64,000 bases of DNA. Origin: Rhodospirillaceae bacterium. Lineage in GTDB: Bacteria > Pseudomonadota > Alphaproteobacteria > Thalassobaculales > Thalassobaculaceae. The stretch lies in the NCBI GenBank assembly GCA_018401495.1, contig JAGYJX010000020.1:62001-126000 (forward strand). Direction: 5' to 3'. Below, in pieces: positions 45,343-54,893 of the stretch (its first letter is position 1; each line of letters starts with the position of its first letter). Position numbers and translations under genes: made by a program. Under the pieces are notes generated by a model. That model was given only the letters and a program-made list of their open reading frames with translations, ran no database searches and was not told where the DNA came from.

Positions 45343-48300
45343 TCATGAGCCCGCCGTCGCGCCCGTCGAGAGGTGTTCCTCGACCAGCCGCGCCACCGCC
45401 GGGTAGTCGGTCTTGCCGGAGCCGAGCAGCGGGACGGCGTCGACCGGCAGGATGCGACGCGGCACCGCCAGTTCCGAGACACCGCTCGCCCGGCCGGCCT
45501 CGGCCAGCGCCTCCCGGGAGGCGTCCCGGCGGTCGGTGACCAGCACCAGCTGCTCGCCCTTGCGGGCGTCCGGCACGGCGACGACGGCGTGGGCGCTATC
45601 GGGCCAGACCCTGGCCGCCAGCCCCTCGACCGCGCCGAGCGACACCATCTCGCCGGCGATCTTGGCGAAGCGCTTGGCCCGGCCGACGATCCGCACGAAG
45701 CCGTCGGCGTCGATCGTGACGATGTCGCCGGTGTCGTAGACGCCTCCCGCCGGCTGCAACTCGCCGGGCCGATCGGCCAGCATGTAGCCGAGCATGACGT
45801 TCGGCCCGCTGACCACCAGCCGGCCGCCCTCGTCGATGCCGTCGACCGGCTCCAGGCGGGCTTGCAGCCCGGGGACCACCCGGCCGACCGTGCCGGCGCG
45901 GTAGTGCATCGGCGTGTTCACGGCGATCACCGGCGCGGTCTCGGTGGCGCCGTAGCCTTCCAGCAGCCGCAGGCCGAACTTCTCGGCCCACACCCGCCGG
46001 GTCTCGTCCTTCACCTTCTCGGCGCCGGCGAACACGTAGCGGACGTTGAAGAAGTCGTAGGCGTGCGAGAGGCGGGCGTAGCCGGCCAGGAAGGTGTCGG
46101 TGCCGAACAGGATGGTGGCGTTGGTTTCGTAGACCAGCGCCGGGACGATCCGGTAGTGCAGCGGCGACGGGTACAGGAACGACCGCACGCCCGACAGCAG
46201 CGGCAGGATCAGCCCTCCGGTCAGGCCGAACGAGTGGAAGATCGGCAGGGCGTTGAACACCGTGTCGGTGGGGTTGAAGTCGACCCGGGCGGCCAACTGG
46301 TGGCGGTTGGCGAGCAGGTTGGCGTGGCTCAGCACCACCCCCTTCGGCGTGCCTTCCGAGCCCGAGGTGAACAGCACCACCGCCGGATCGCCGGCGGCGA
46401 CCCTGTGGCGGCGGTGGATGAACCCGGCGAACGGCCGCGAGATCAGGCCGAGCGCCTTGTCCAGGGCGGTGACCGCGTCGCGGACATCCTCCAGGTAGAC
46501 CACGCGGACCAGCGGTTCGATGGCGGCGATCAACTCCTGCAGCCGGCCGACCTCGACGAACCGGCGCGAGGTGACGACGGTGCGCAGGGTGGCGGTCTCG
46601 CAGGCGGCGGCGAGGCTGCGCGGCCCGGACGAGAAGTTCAGCATGGCCGGCACCCGGCCGCGGGCGATCAGCCCGAACAGGCAGACCGCCGCCGCCACCG
46701 AGTTCGGCAGCAGCACGCCGACACGCTCGCCGGCCGCGCTGTCGCGTGCCAGCTTGGCGCCCAGGATCAGGGCGCCGGTGACCACCCGGTCGTAGCTGGC
46801 CGGTTTGCGCTCGATGTCGTCGAGCGCCACGGCGCCGCCGCCATGCACCCGCCGTGCTGCCAGCAGCGCCTCGAACAGCGTCTCGTCGCGGTCGCGGGTT
46901 TCGAACATCATCTCCGACATCACGTCGTAGAGCTGGTCGCCGGCGGCCCGCCGGCGCACCCGTCCCCGCGCCTCGGCCGGAATGTGGAAGCGGCGCGGCT
47001 CCAGGACGGTGATGGTGATGCGCGGGAACAACCGGCGGCGCAGCTTGCCTTTCATGCGCGAGAAGACGCTGGCCTCGGCGCCGTCGATGCGCACCGGGAT
47101 CACCTCGGCATCGGCCCGGTCGGCGATCATGCCGGGACCCTCGTGTACCTTCATGAGGGCGCCGGTCACGGTGATCCGGCCTTCGGGAAAGATCACCAGG
47201 TGGTTGCCGGCGCGGACTTCCTTGACCAGCGCCTTGGCGGCGAACGGGTTGCCCGGGTCGACCGTGAACACCCGGACCAGCGCCAGCGCCGGCTTCGCCC
47301 ACCAGCGCCGGGCGATGTAGGTGTCGACCGCGAACACCGGCCGGCCGGGCAGGAACACCGCCAGCAGGACGCCGTCCAGGAACGACACGTGGTTGGCGAC
47401 CACCAGCGCCCGCGGCCCGGCGCGGTGGTAGTTGGCGAGCCCGTTGACCCGGACCCGGAACAGCAGGCTCGAGCGGCAGCGCGAACAGGCTCTTGACCAG
47501 TTCGTGGGGCAGCAGGCCGCAGATGTAGATCGCCACGACGGCGTTGACCGCCGCGACCGAGGCGAACACCGTGGTCACCGACAGGCCGGCCGCCAGCATG
47601 CCGGCTGCCCACAACGCCCCGATCACCATGAACAGGGCGTTCAGGATGTTGTTGGCGGCGACGTTGCGCGAGCGATGCTCGGGCTCGCTGCGGGCCTGCA
47701 GGATCGCGAACAGCGGCACGCTGTACAGGCCGCCGGCGATCGCGAGACCGATCAGGTCCGCCAGGACGCGCCAGTTGCGCGGCTCGGCCAGGAACGCGCC
47801 GGCGCCGATCAACGCCGGCCCCGGCTCGCGGTCCAGGAGGGCGAGGCAGAGGTCGGCGATGAAAACGGTCATCGCGAGCGACGCCAGCGGTACGTAGCGG
47901 GCCGAAACCTCGCCCCCGAGCAGGGTGTTGCAGGCCAGCGAACCGATGGCGATGCCGACCGCGAAGGCGACCAGGAACAGCGTGACGACTTCCTCGTCGG
48001 CGCCCAGAACGGCCTGGGCGAGGGCCGGGAACTGCGACAGGAAGGTGGCGCCGACCAGCCAGAACCAGGACAGCCCGAGGATGGTCAGGAACAGGGTGCG
48101 GTCGCTGCCGGCGCGCGCGACGATGCGGACGGTCTCGACCACGAAGTTGGGGTTCACCCGCAGTCCGGGGCGGTCCGGGAGGGCTTGCGGGATGTTCCGG
48201 CTGGCCAGCCAGCCGGCGATCGCCAGCGCCAGCATCAGCGCCGACACGATGGTGACGCCGTCGGCGCGCAGCACGATCAGGCCGCCGGCGATGGTCCCGA

Positions 48301-48778
48301 TCAGGATGGCGAGGAAGGTGCCGGCCTCGATCAGGCCGTTGCCCCCGACCAGTTCCTCCTCGCCCAGGTGGTTCGGCAGGATGCCGTACTTGACCGGGCC
48401 GAAGAACGCCGACTGCGCCCCCAGCAGGAACAGCACCGCCATCAGCAGGTAGGGTTCGCCGAGATGCAGCCCGACGACGCCGATCGCCATGATGGCGATC
48501 TCGGCGAGCTTGATGCGGCGGATCAGGGTCGCCTTGTCCATGGCGTCGGCGAGCTGGCCGGCGGTCGCCGAGAACAGGAAGTACGGCAGGATGAACACGC
48601 CGGCGGCCACCGTCACCAGCACCTGGGCCTCGGCGCTGTCCATGCCGGCGATGCCGTAGAGCGCCAGGATCACGAACGCGTTCTTGAACACGTTGTCGTT
48701 CATCGCGCCCAGGAACTGCGTGACGAACAGCGGCAGGAACCGGCGGGAGCGGAGCAGGGTGAACTCGGACGGGCTCAT
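45343..48778 (-). CDS. LplT-PlsC-Aas fusion: MFS lysophospholipid flippase, acyltransferase and acyl-ACP ligase, frameshifted
   Basis: About 1,145 residues in three parts once one base is corrected near 47465. Residues 1-420 form an LplT-like MFS transporter (FLPLFVTQFLGAMNDNVFKN). The PlsC domain has VVANHVSFLDGVLLAVFLP and VIFPEGRITVTGALMKVH. The AMP-binding ligase has VVLFTSGSEGTPKGVVLSH, LLEGYGATETAP and VYDTGDIVTIDADGFVRIVG. It would bring in lysophospholipid, activate a fatty acid and re-acylate. ATG 48778 has CGGAG 7 bases upstream. A TetR-type palindrome precedes it. Confidence 0.88.
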
Positions 48779-48845
48779 GGCGTCACTCCGGAAGGCGGCT
48801 TGTGGGCCGGAACGGGCAGGCGACGGCGAGGTTGCCGATATTCGA

Positions 48846-48863
48846 TAAGTGAACATTCACTTA
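48846..48863. promoter_or_regulatory. TetR-type palindrome
   Basis: TAAGTGAA-CA-TTCACTTA is a perfect 8-bp inverted repeat 67 bases upstream of the acyltransferase fusion and between it and the divergent amidohydrolase. This form is common for TetR/AcrR-family operators. No TetR gene is in the window. Confidence 0.6.
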
Positions 48864-49024
48864 CATAACCGCCTCCGGGCCTCGCGTCAACCGGGGCGTC
48901 GGGCGCGAATGATGGTTGCCCGCGGACGCGGGATGCGGCCTATGATCCGCCAGACCATCCTGCGGACGCGACGGCCAGTGCCTGGCCCCGGCGCGCGTCC
49001 CACCCATCCGTCCGGAGACGATCG

Positions 49025-50194
49025 ATGCCCGTCAACAACCGCATTGCGGAGTTCCACGAGGAGATGACCGAGTGGCGGCGTGACCTGCACGCCCACCCGG
49101 AGATCAAGTTCGAGGAGCACCGCACCGCGGCGGTGGTGGCCGACAAGCTGGAATCCTGGGGCATCGAGGTGCACCGGGGCATCGCCGGCACCGGCGTGGT
49201 CGGCGTGTTGCGCGGCTCCTCCCAGGGCGGCTCGATCGGCCTGCGCGCCGACATGGACGCCCTGCCGATGGACGAGGAGGGCAACCCGCCCTACCGCTCG
49301 CAGAACCCGGGGCGCATGCACGCCTGCGGCCACGACGGCCACACCACCATGCTGCTGGGGGCCGCCAAGTACCTGGCCGAGACCCGCAACTTCGCCGGCA
49401 CCGTGAACTTCATCTTCCAGCCCGCCGAGGAGGGCGGGGCCGGCGCCCGGGTGATGATCGAGGAGGGGCTGTTCGAGCGCTTTCCGTGCGACACCGTGTG
49501 GGGCATCCACAACGCCCCGCACCTGCCGGCCGGCACCATCGGCGTGCGTCCGGGCCCGCTGATGGCGGCGGCCGACCAGGCGTTCCTGACGGTCCGCGGC
49601 CGCGGCGCCCACGCCGCCCGCCCGCACGACGGGGTCGACCCGATCGCCGTCGGCGTGCAGCTCTACCAGGGCATCCAGACCATCGTCAGCCGCAACGTCG
49701 ACCCGATCCAGTCGGCGGTGGTCACGGTCGCGCAGTTCCACGCCGGCACCGCCAACAACGTGATCCCGCACACCGCCGAACTGAAGCTGTCGATCCGCAC
49801 CTTCGACGACGGCGTGCGTGACCTGATCGAGGAGCGCATCCGCGCGCTCTGCGACGGTGTCGGCCGGATGCACGGCGCCGAGGTCGACGTCGACTACCGG
49901 CGTGGCTACTCGGCGGTGATCAACCCGGCGGAAACCGCCGAGGTGGTCGCCTCGGTCGCCGAGCAGGTGGTCGGGCCGGACCGGGTCGACCGCGACACCG
50001 CCCCGATCATGGCGAGCGAGGATTTCGCCTTCATGCTGACCGAGCGCCCGGGCGCCTTCCTGTGGCTCGGCGGTGGCGCACCGGGCAAGGATTTCGGGCT
50101 GCACCACCCGAAATACGACTTCAACGACGCGGTCCTGCCGGTCGGCGCCAGCTTCTGGGCGCGGCTGGTGGAGACGCGGCTGCCACGCGGCTGA
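49025..50194 (+). CDS. M20D amidohydrolase (hippurate hydrolase/HipO-like)
   Basis: A zinc aminoacylase or carboxypeptidase of 389 residues. Motifs are RRDLHAHPEIKFEEHRTA, RADMDALPMDEEGN, MHACGHDGHTTMLLGAAKYL, FIFQPAEEGGAGARVMIEEG and IMASEDFAFML. The domain between them binds substrate (GRGAHAARPHDGVDPIAVG). It removes acyl groups from N-acyl amino acids. It is divergent from the acyltransferase fusion. Start ATG 49025. Confidence 0.93.
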   Translation: MPVNNRIAEFHEEMTEWRRDLHAHPEIKFEEHRTAAVVADKLESWGIEVHRGIAGTGVVGVLRGSSQGGSIGLRADMDALPMDEEGNPPYRSQNPGRMHACGHDGHTTMLLGAAKYLAETRNFAGTVNFIFQPAEEGGAGARVMIEEGLFERFPCDTVWGIHNAPHLPAGTIGVRPGPLMAAADQAFLTVRGRGAHAARPHDGVDPIAVGVQLYQGIQTIVSRNVDPIQSAVVTVAQFHAGTANNVIPHTAELKLSIRTFDDGVRDLIEERIRALCDGVGRMHGAEVDVDYRRGYSAVINPAETAEVVASVAEQVVGPDRVDRDTAPIMASEDFAFMLTERPGAFLWLGGGAPGKDFGLHHPKYDFNDAVLPVGASFWARLVETRLPRG

Positions 50195-50303
50195 CCGCAG
50201 GCCGCTGCCGGAGCGGGCTGGACGCCGTCCGCAACGAAGAGTTGACGAGTCGGTGGAGTTGCTGACCGAATCCCGGGCACCGCGTGTCCGGGAGGGTCAG
50301 GTC

Positions 50304-51218
50304 ATGGTGGATGCAGGCTTCGGAAGCACCCACGGTGGCGGGCGCGCCGGCAGGGTACAGGGCTATCCCGCGAACCTGGAGCCGTTCCCGGCCTCGCCCG
50401 AAGACTGGCTGCCGGACAGGGCGACCGCGTCGCTGGTGGATCTGCACCGCGCCACGGTCGCGGCCGCCCAGGATCGCATCGACTGGTACGACCGCAAGGG
50501 CAGCCGCCAGGGGGCGATCGCCCGGGCACTGCGGTTTTTCGCCCTGCTGCTGGTCGGTCTCGGCGCGCTGGTGCCGGTGACGGCGCCGGTGCTGCCCTTG
50601 ATCGCCGGGGTGGACGTCGCCTACGCCGGCTATGTGGTGATCACGCTCGCCGGGCTGCTGGTCGGGCTCGACAATTTCTTCGGCTTCTCGGAAAGCTGGA
50701 TGCGCTTCCGCATGACCCAGGCCGAACTGGTCCGGCGGCTGGCGTCGTTCCGCTACGAGTGGGCGTCGCGGCTGGCGGCGGACAACATCGTCGAGGATCG
50801 CTCCGCGCTGCACGGCCTGCTCGACCTGCAGCGCCGCTTCATGGACAGCGTCGAGGCCGCGGTCGAGGCCGAGACCGTGCAATGGGCCACCCGGCAACGG
50901 TTCAACCTGCTGTCCTTCGACCGCAAGCAGGGTTTCGCGCGGCCCGACGGGGCGCCCGGCCGGGTCAGTGTCCGGATCCAGGGCTGGGCGGCGCTGCCGG
51001 AGGCCACCCGCAAGGCGCTGGCGCTGCATGTCGGGCGGCAGGCGCTGGTGCCGGACGCGGGCGGCACCGCAGTATCCCCGCCCCTCGACCCCGGCAGCCA
51101 CACCGTGCGGGCGGAATGGCCGGGCCAGGACGGCGCCACCCGGTCCGACCTCAAGACCGTGACGGTGGAATCGGACAAGACCGTCGCCGTCGACCTGGCC
51201 GTGCCGGCCGAGGGGTAG
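50304..51218 (+). CDS. SLATT-like two-helix membrane protein with beta-rich C-terminal domain
   Basis: A 304-residue protein. The middle part resembles SLATT (SMODS/SLOG-associating 2TM effector) domains: an amphipathic entry helix (VAAAQDRIDWYDRKGSR), two membrane helices (ALRFFALLLVGLGALVPVTA and AGYVVITLAGLLVGLDNFFG), then a helix SESWMRFRMTQAELVRRLAS. The last ~90 residues are different: RVSVRIQGWAALPEATRKA, PPLDPGSHTVRAEWPGQDG and LKTVTVESDKTVAVDLAVP, a beta-rich, PEGA-like pattern. No nucleotide cyclase, SLOG or other conflict-system gene is adjacent. Family assignment is by memory of the pattern, so moderate. Start ATG 50304, GGGAGGG 10 bases upstream. Confidence 0.68.
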   Translation: MVDAGFGSTHGGGRAGRVQGYPANLEPFPASPEDWLPDRATASLVDLHRATVAAAQDRIDWYDRKGSRQGAIARALRFFALLLVGLGALVPVTAPVLPLIAGVDVAYAGYVVITLAGLLVGLDNFFGFSESWMRFRMTQAELVRRLASFRYEWASRLAADNIVEDRSALHGLLDLQRRFMDSVEAAVEAETVQWATRQRFNLLSFDRKQGFARPDGAPGRVSVRIQGWAALPEATRKALALHVGRQALVPDAGGTAVSPPLDPGSHTVRAEWPGQDGATRSDLKTVTVESDKTVAVDLAVPAEG

Positions 51219-51231
51219 CCGTCGCCAAGGG

Positions 51232-52017
51232 TCAGGGCAGCAGCGGCAGCAGAAGGCGAACCAGGGGCGCGGTTCCGGCGACGAGCCGGTCGGCCGCCGG
51301 CCCGAGCCGCCCGGGCTGGAACGGGGCCGCCATGCCGCCGGCCTCCTCCACGATCAGGATGCCGGCAGCGACGTCCCAGTCCAGCAGGTAAGGGTCCCAG
51401 GTGGCGTCCAGCCTGCCGTCGGCCACGTAGGCGAGTTGCAGGGCGGCGCAGCAGTAGTTGCGGGTCTGGGCGCCGGCGGCGACCACCGCCTCGACCGCCT
51501 CGACATAGCGCCCGGCGGGGTGGCGCGGCGAGTGGCCGACGCCCAGCACCGCCTGCTCGAGCCCGGCGACGCCGCTGACCCGGATCGCGGCGCCGTCGCG
51601 GGTGGCGCCGCCACCCCGGCGGGCGGCGAAGGTCTCGCCGGCGTTCGGGTCGCGGATCACCCCCAGTTCGGTGACGCCGCCGCGGCGGTAGGCGATCGAC
51701 ACCACGAACTGCGGGATGCCGCGCAGGAAGTTCTGGGTGCCGTCGATCGGGTCGATCACCCAGCCGGTCGCGGTGGCGTCGCCGCCGTGCTCCTCCCCGA
51801 CCATGGCGTCGGCCGGGAAGGCCGCGGCAATCGCCTCGCGGATCGCCGTCTCGACGGCCCGGTCGGCAACGCTGACCAGGTCCTGCGGTCCCTTGGTCTC
51901 GATCACCAGCCCGGCGCGCCGGTTGAAGTAGCGGCGCGCCAGGTCGCCGGCCGCCTCGGCCGCCGCCAGCGCCACCCGGAGGCGGGCGTCGATGCCGTCG
52001 TCGGTGTCGGCGCGCAC
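51232..52017 (-). CDS. Inositol-monophosphatase family phosphatase
   Basis: A Mg-dependent phosphatase of 261 residues. Metal-site motifs are VGEEHGGDA, WVIDPIDGTQNFLRGIPQF and the C-terminal LDWDVAAGILIVEEAGG. The start is taken as GTG 52017, 2 bases after the HisE-like stop. Substrates in the family include inositol phosphate, histidinol phosphate and 3'-phosphoadenosine phosphates; here its neighbour is a HisE-like gene, but I see no other his gene. Confidence 0.87.
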   Translation of the reverse strand: MRADTDDGIDARLRVALAAAEAAGDLARRYFNRRAGLVIETKGPQDLVSVADRAVETAIREAIAAAFPADAMVGEEHGGDATATGWVIDPIDGTQNFLRGIPQFVVSIAYRRGGVTELGVIRDPNAGETFAARRGGGATRDGAAIRVSGVAGLEQAVLGVGHSPRHPAGRYVEAVEAVVAAGAQTRNYCCAALQLAYVADGRLDATWDPYLLDWDVAAGILIVEEAGGMAAPFQPGRLGPAADRLVAGTAPLVRLLLPLLP

Positions 52018-52019
52018 CG

Positions 52020-52334
52020 CTAGGCCTTCGGCAGCTTGCCGGCGATGCCGTGGGCCTTCTCGCGCTGCTCCATCTCGGCCCAGACCTCGGCCGGGGTGAT
52101 GCCCATCCAGACCCACAGGACGGTGAGGTTGTAGAGCAGATCGACGGATTCCCGGATCACCCCGTCGCGATCCGAGACCACGGCGTCGAGCGCGACCTCG
52201 GTCGCTTCCTCGACCACCTTCTTGGCGATCTTCGGGTTGCCGTCGCGCAGCAGCTGGGCGGTCCGGCTTTCGCCGGGAGCGTCGCTGCGGGCCAGGTGGA
52301 CGCCGCGGTGCAGCCGGTCGAGCGGGTGGGTCAT
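52020..52334 (-). CDS. Phosphoribosyl-ATP pyrophosphatase family (HisE-like)
   Basis: A 104-residue all-alpha NTP pyrophosphatase of the MazG superfamily. The metal-binding pattern is in KIAKKVVEEATEVALDAV (E-E-x-x-E) and VIRESVDLLYNLTVLWVWMG (E-x-x-D). It differs from usual HisE in its N-terminus, and lies outside a histidine operon, so a house-cleaning pyrophosphatase is also possible. It begins 4 bases before the stop of the Na/Pi cotransporter gene (overlap). Confidence 0.8.
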   Translation of the reverse strand: MTHPLDRLHRGVHLARSDAPGESRTAQLLRDGNPKIAKKVVEEATEVALDAVVSDRDGVIRESVDLLYNLTVLWVWMGITPAEVWAEMEQREKAHGIAGKLPKA

Positions 52335-54040
52335 CGCGGCTCGCTCCCGGCGGCGGGGGTCGCCGGTGCGGCGGCCGTGGCCTCGTTCAGCTCGGCGGCG
52401 GCGGTGCTGCGCAGGCGGCTCGAGACGATCTGGCCGGCGTCCTCCAGGATCGGATAGGCGACCGAGGTGACGTGGCTGTTGATCCGCTTCAGGTCGCGCA
52501 GCACGTCCAGGTGCAGCGAGCTGCTGTCCATCGATTCCAGCCGTCCGGCCCCGATGCGGGCGTAGTGGGCTTCGGAGAAGCGTTGTTCCATCTCTCGGAT
52601 GTGGACTTTCTGCTCGAGAAGCTTGCGGGCCAGACGGACATCGCCGGACATGAAGACGTTGAGCGCGAGCTGAAGATTGCCGACGACCTGGGCGTGCATC
52701 GCCTCGATCTCGGCGAAGCCCTCCTTGGAGAACGAGGAACGCGCCTTGATCTTCTTGGTGGCGAGTTCCATCAGGTTCTTGTCGATGATGTCGCCGACGT
52801 GCTCGAGGTTGGTGGTGAAGCTGAGGATCTCGACCGTTCGGCGGCTCTCGGCCGGGTCGAGTTCGTTGCGGGCCAGCCGGGTGAGGTACAGCTTGATCGC
52901 TTCGTGCAGGCCGTCGACGGTGTCATCGGAACGCTCGACCTCCTTTGCCAGGTTGGGGTCGTCGCGCCGGAACACGTCCAGGCTTCGGCCAAGCATGTCC
53001 GACACGATGTCGCCCATGCGAAGGGTCTCGCGGCTGGCGCAGGTCAGCGCGACCGCCGGCGAATCGAGCGCCGACTGCTCGAGGTATTTCGGATTCTTCT
53101 CGTCGTCGGAAGCCTCGCGCTCCGGCAGCATCCGCATGACCAGAGCCGAGACCAGTCCGACGACCGGCAGGAAGACCAACGCCAGCGCCAGGTTGAAGGC
53201 GGTGTGGAAGTTCGCCACGCGGTGCGAGATGTCGATCGACACCATGCCGAGATACGGAATGATGTAGGGGATCGCCCACACGCAGGCGGCGGCACCCGCC
53301 GCCCGCATCAGGAAGTTTCCGAGCGGCACCCGGCGGGCCGCCGGTGGCTGGCCAAGGGTCATGATCATCGGCGTGATCGCCCCGCCGACATTGGCGCCGA
53401 GCACCAGGGCGAGCGCCAGCTGCAGGTTTATCACGTGCAGGGACGCCAGCGTCATCACCAGCACCACGACCGTCAGGCTGGAGTGGGCGAGCCAGGTCAG
53501 CAGCGCGGCCAGCAGGATCGCCAGCAGCGGCTCGTCGGTCAGCGGTCGCAGCAGCACCGAGACGGTCTCGGCCTCGCGCAACGGGTGCGAAGCCAGCATG
53601 ATCAGCCGGATCGCCAGCAGCATCAGGCCGAGGCCGATCAGGATTCGCGACAGGTTGCGCCGCTTGGCGTCCTCGGTGCTGAGAAATCCGATCACTCCCA
53701 CCAGCAGGAACAACGGGGACAGCCAGGAGACGTCGAGCGACAGCACCTGCACCACCAGCGTGCTGCCGACGTCGGCCCCGAGCATGACCGCCAGCGCCGC
53801 CGGCAGCGCGATCATGCCGCGCCCTCCGAACGACGAGACGATCAGGGCCGTCGCGGTGCTGCTCTGCAGGATGCCGGTGACCGCCATGCCGGTGACGAAG
53901 GCGGTCAGCCGCCGTCGGGTCGCGATCGCGATGCCGCGCCGGATCGCCGAGCCGAAGGCCCTGGTAACGCCGGTTCGCACCATCCGGATGCCCCACAACA
54001 GCAGGGCGATGCCGCCGGCGATCTCGATCAGGATGTGCAA
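52331..54040 (-). CDS. Na/Pi cotransporter with C-terminal PhoU domain
   Basis: A 569-residue NptA/YjbB-type phosphate transporter. Two inverted repeats carry the QSS-like motifs GILQSSTATALIV and AHSSLTVVVLVMT in eight to nine helices. After about residue 310 comes a PhoU-like helical domain (RETLRMGDIVSDMLGRSLDV, EILSFTTNLEHVGDIIDKNL, RISEMEQR-like helix). The start appears to be TTG 54040. It lies 37 bases after phnE2 on the same strand, so it is probably under the same Pho-type control. Confidence 0.9.
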   Translation of the reverse strand: MHILIEIAGGIALLLWGIRMVRTGVTRAFGSAIRRGIAIATRRRLTAFVTGMAVTGILQSSTATALIVSSFGGRGMIALPAALAVMLGADVGSTLVVQVLSLDVSWLSPLFLLVGVIGFLSTEDAKRRNLSRILIGLGLMLLAIRLIMLASHPLREAETVSVLLRPLTDEPLLAILLAALLTWLAHSSLTVVVLVMTLASLHVINLQLALALVLGANVGGAITPMIMTLGQPPAARRVPLGNFLMRAAGAAACVWAIPYIIPYLGMVSIDISHRVANFHTAFNLALALVFLPVVGLVSALVMRMLPEREASDDEKNPKYLEQSALDSPAVALTCASRETLRMGDIVSDMLGRSLDVFRRDDPNLAKEVERSDDTVDGLHEAIKLYLTRLARNELDPAESRRTVEILSFTTNLEHVGDIIDKNLMELATKKIKARSSFSKEGFAEIEAMHAQVVGNLQLALNVFMSGDVRLARKLLEQKVHIREMEQRFSEAHYARIGAGRLESMDSSSLHLDVLRDLKRINSHVTSVAYPILEDAGQIVSSRLRSTAAAELNEATAAAPATPAAGSEPR

Positions 54041-54077
54041 TCCGGTCGTCCTCGACAGATTGTAACGCGCCGGTCCG

Positions 54078-54893
54078 TCAGATGATGGCGTGGCGGACGC
54101 GCGCGGACACCCACTCGCTGACCAGAACGGTCAGCAGGATGAGCACGAAGATCACGGTGACCTGGGGCCACGCCAGAACGTTGAGCGAGTCCTGGAGAGC
54201 CAAGCCGAGCCCACCGGCGCCGACCAGCCCCAGCACGGCGGATTCTCGGATGTTGATGTCCCACCGGAACACGCAGATCCCGGCAAAGGCCGGCAGGATC
54301 TGCGGCACGATCGCGTAGTCGATGACCTGGGCCGACGACGCGCCGGTGGCGGTGACCGCCTCGACCTGGCTGGCGTCGATCTCCTCGATCGCCTCGTACA
54401 GCAGCTTGGCGATGAAGCCGACCGAACGCAGCGCGATCGCCACGACGCCGGCCGGTACGCCCGGGCCGATGATCGCCACCAGCAGCAGCGCCCAGATCAG
54501 GGCGTTGATCGAGCGGCTGGCGACGATGCCCAGCAGCGCCACCGGGCGCACGAAGCGTTCGCTCGGCGTGGTGTTGCGGGCGGCCAGGAAGGCGACCGGG
54601 ATCGCCATGACGATGGCCAGCAGGGTGCCGAGGGTCGCCATGTTGATGGTGTCCCACAGCGGCTTCATCAGGGCGGGGAGGTAGCTCCAGCGCGGCGGAA
54701 CCATCCGTGACCCGAGGTCGAGCGCCTGGGCCGGCGCGTCGACCACGAAGAACCACATCGTGTTCTCGTTCATGACTTCCCAGCAGAACACGAACAGCGC
54801 GACCAGCGCGAGCCAGCCGACCCACAGCAGCAACTCGCCGCGCGTCGTGCGCTTGCGCCAGGCCTGCGGGAAAGAAGCGGGGGTGCCGGCCAT
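54078..54893 (-). CDS. phnE: Phosphonate-type ABC permease (second PhnE)
   Basis: A 271-residue inner-membrane permease. Six helices and the EAA-like loop VEAVTATGASSAQVIDYAIV, plus FRWDINIRESAVLGLVGAGG, mark the PhnE family. ATG 54893 overlaps the stop of the first permease (ATGA). The two subunits likely form a heterodimer. Confidence 0.93.
   Translation of the reverse strand: MAGTPASFPQAWRKRTTRGELLLWVGWLALVALFVFCWEVMNENTMWFFVVDAPAQALDLGSRMVPPRWSYLPALMKPLWDTINMATLGTLLAIVMAIPVAFLAARNTTPSERFVRPVALLGIVASRSINALIWALLLVAIIGPGVPAGVVAIALRSVGFIAKLLYEAIEEIDASQVEAVTATGASSAQVIDYAIVPQILPAFAGICVFRWDINIRESAVLGLVGAGGLGLALQDSLNVLAWPQVTVIFVLILLTVLVSEWVSARVRHAII

Noticed and set aside
48846..48863. TAAGTGAA palindrome as a terminator for the divergent genes
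   Set aside because: It lies between two gene starts, where an operator makes sense and a terminator does not.
17584..51218. A defence island linking the HigBA pair and the SLATT-like protein
   Set aside because: They are more than 30 kb apart, with ordinary metabolic genes between, and no other defence gene is seen.
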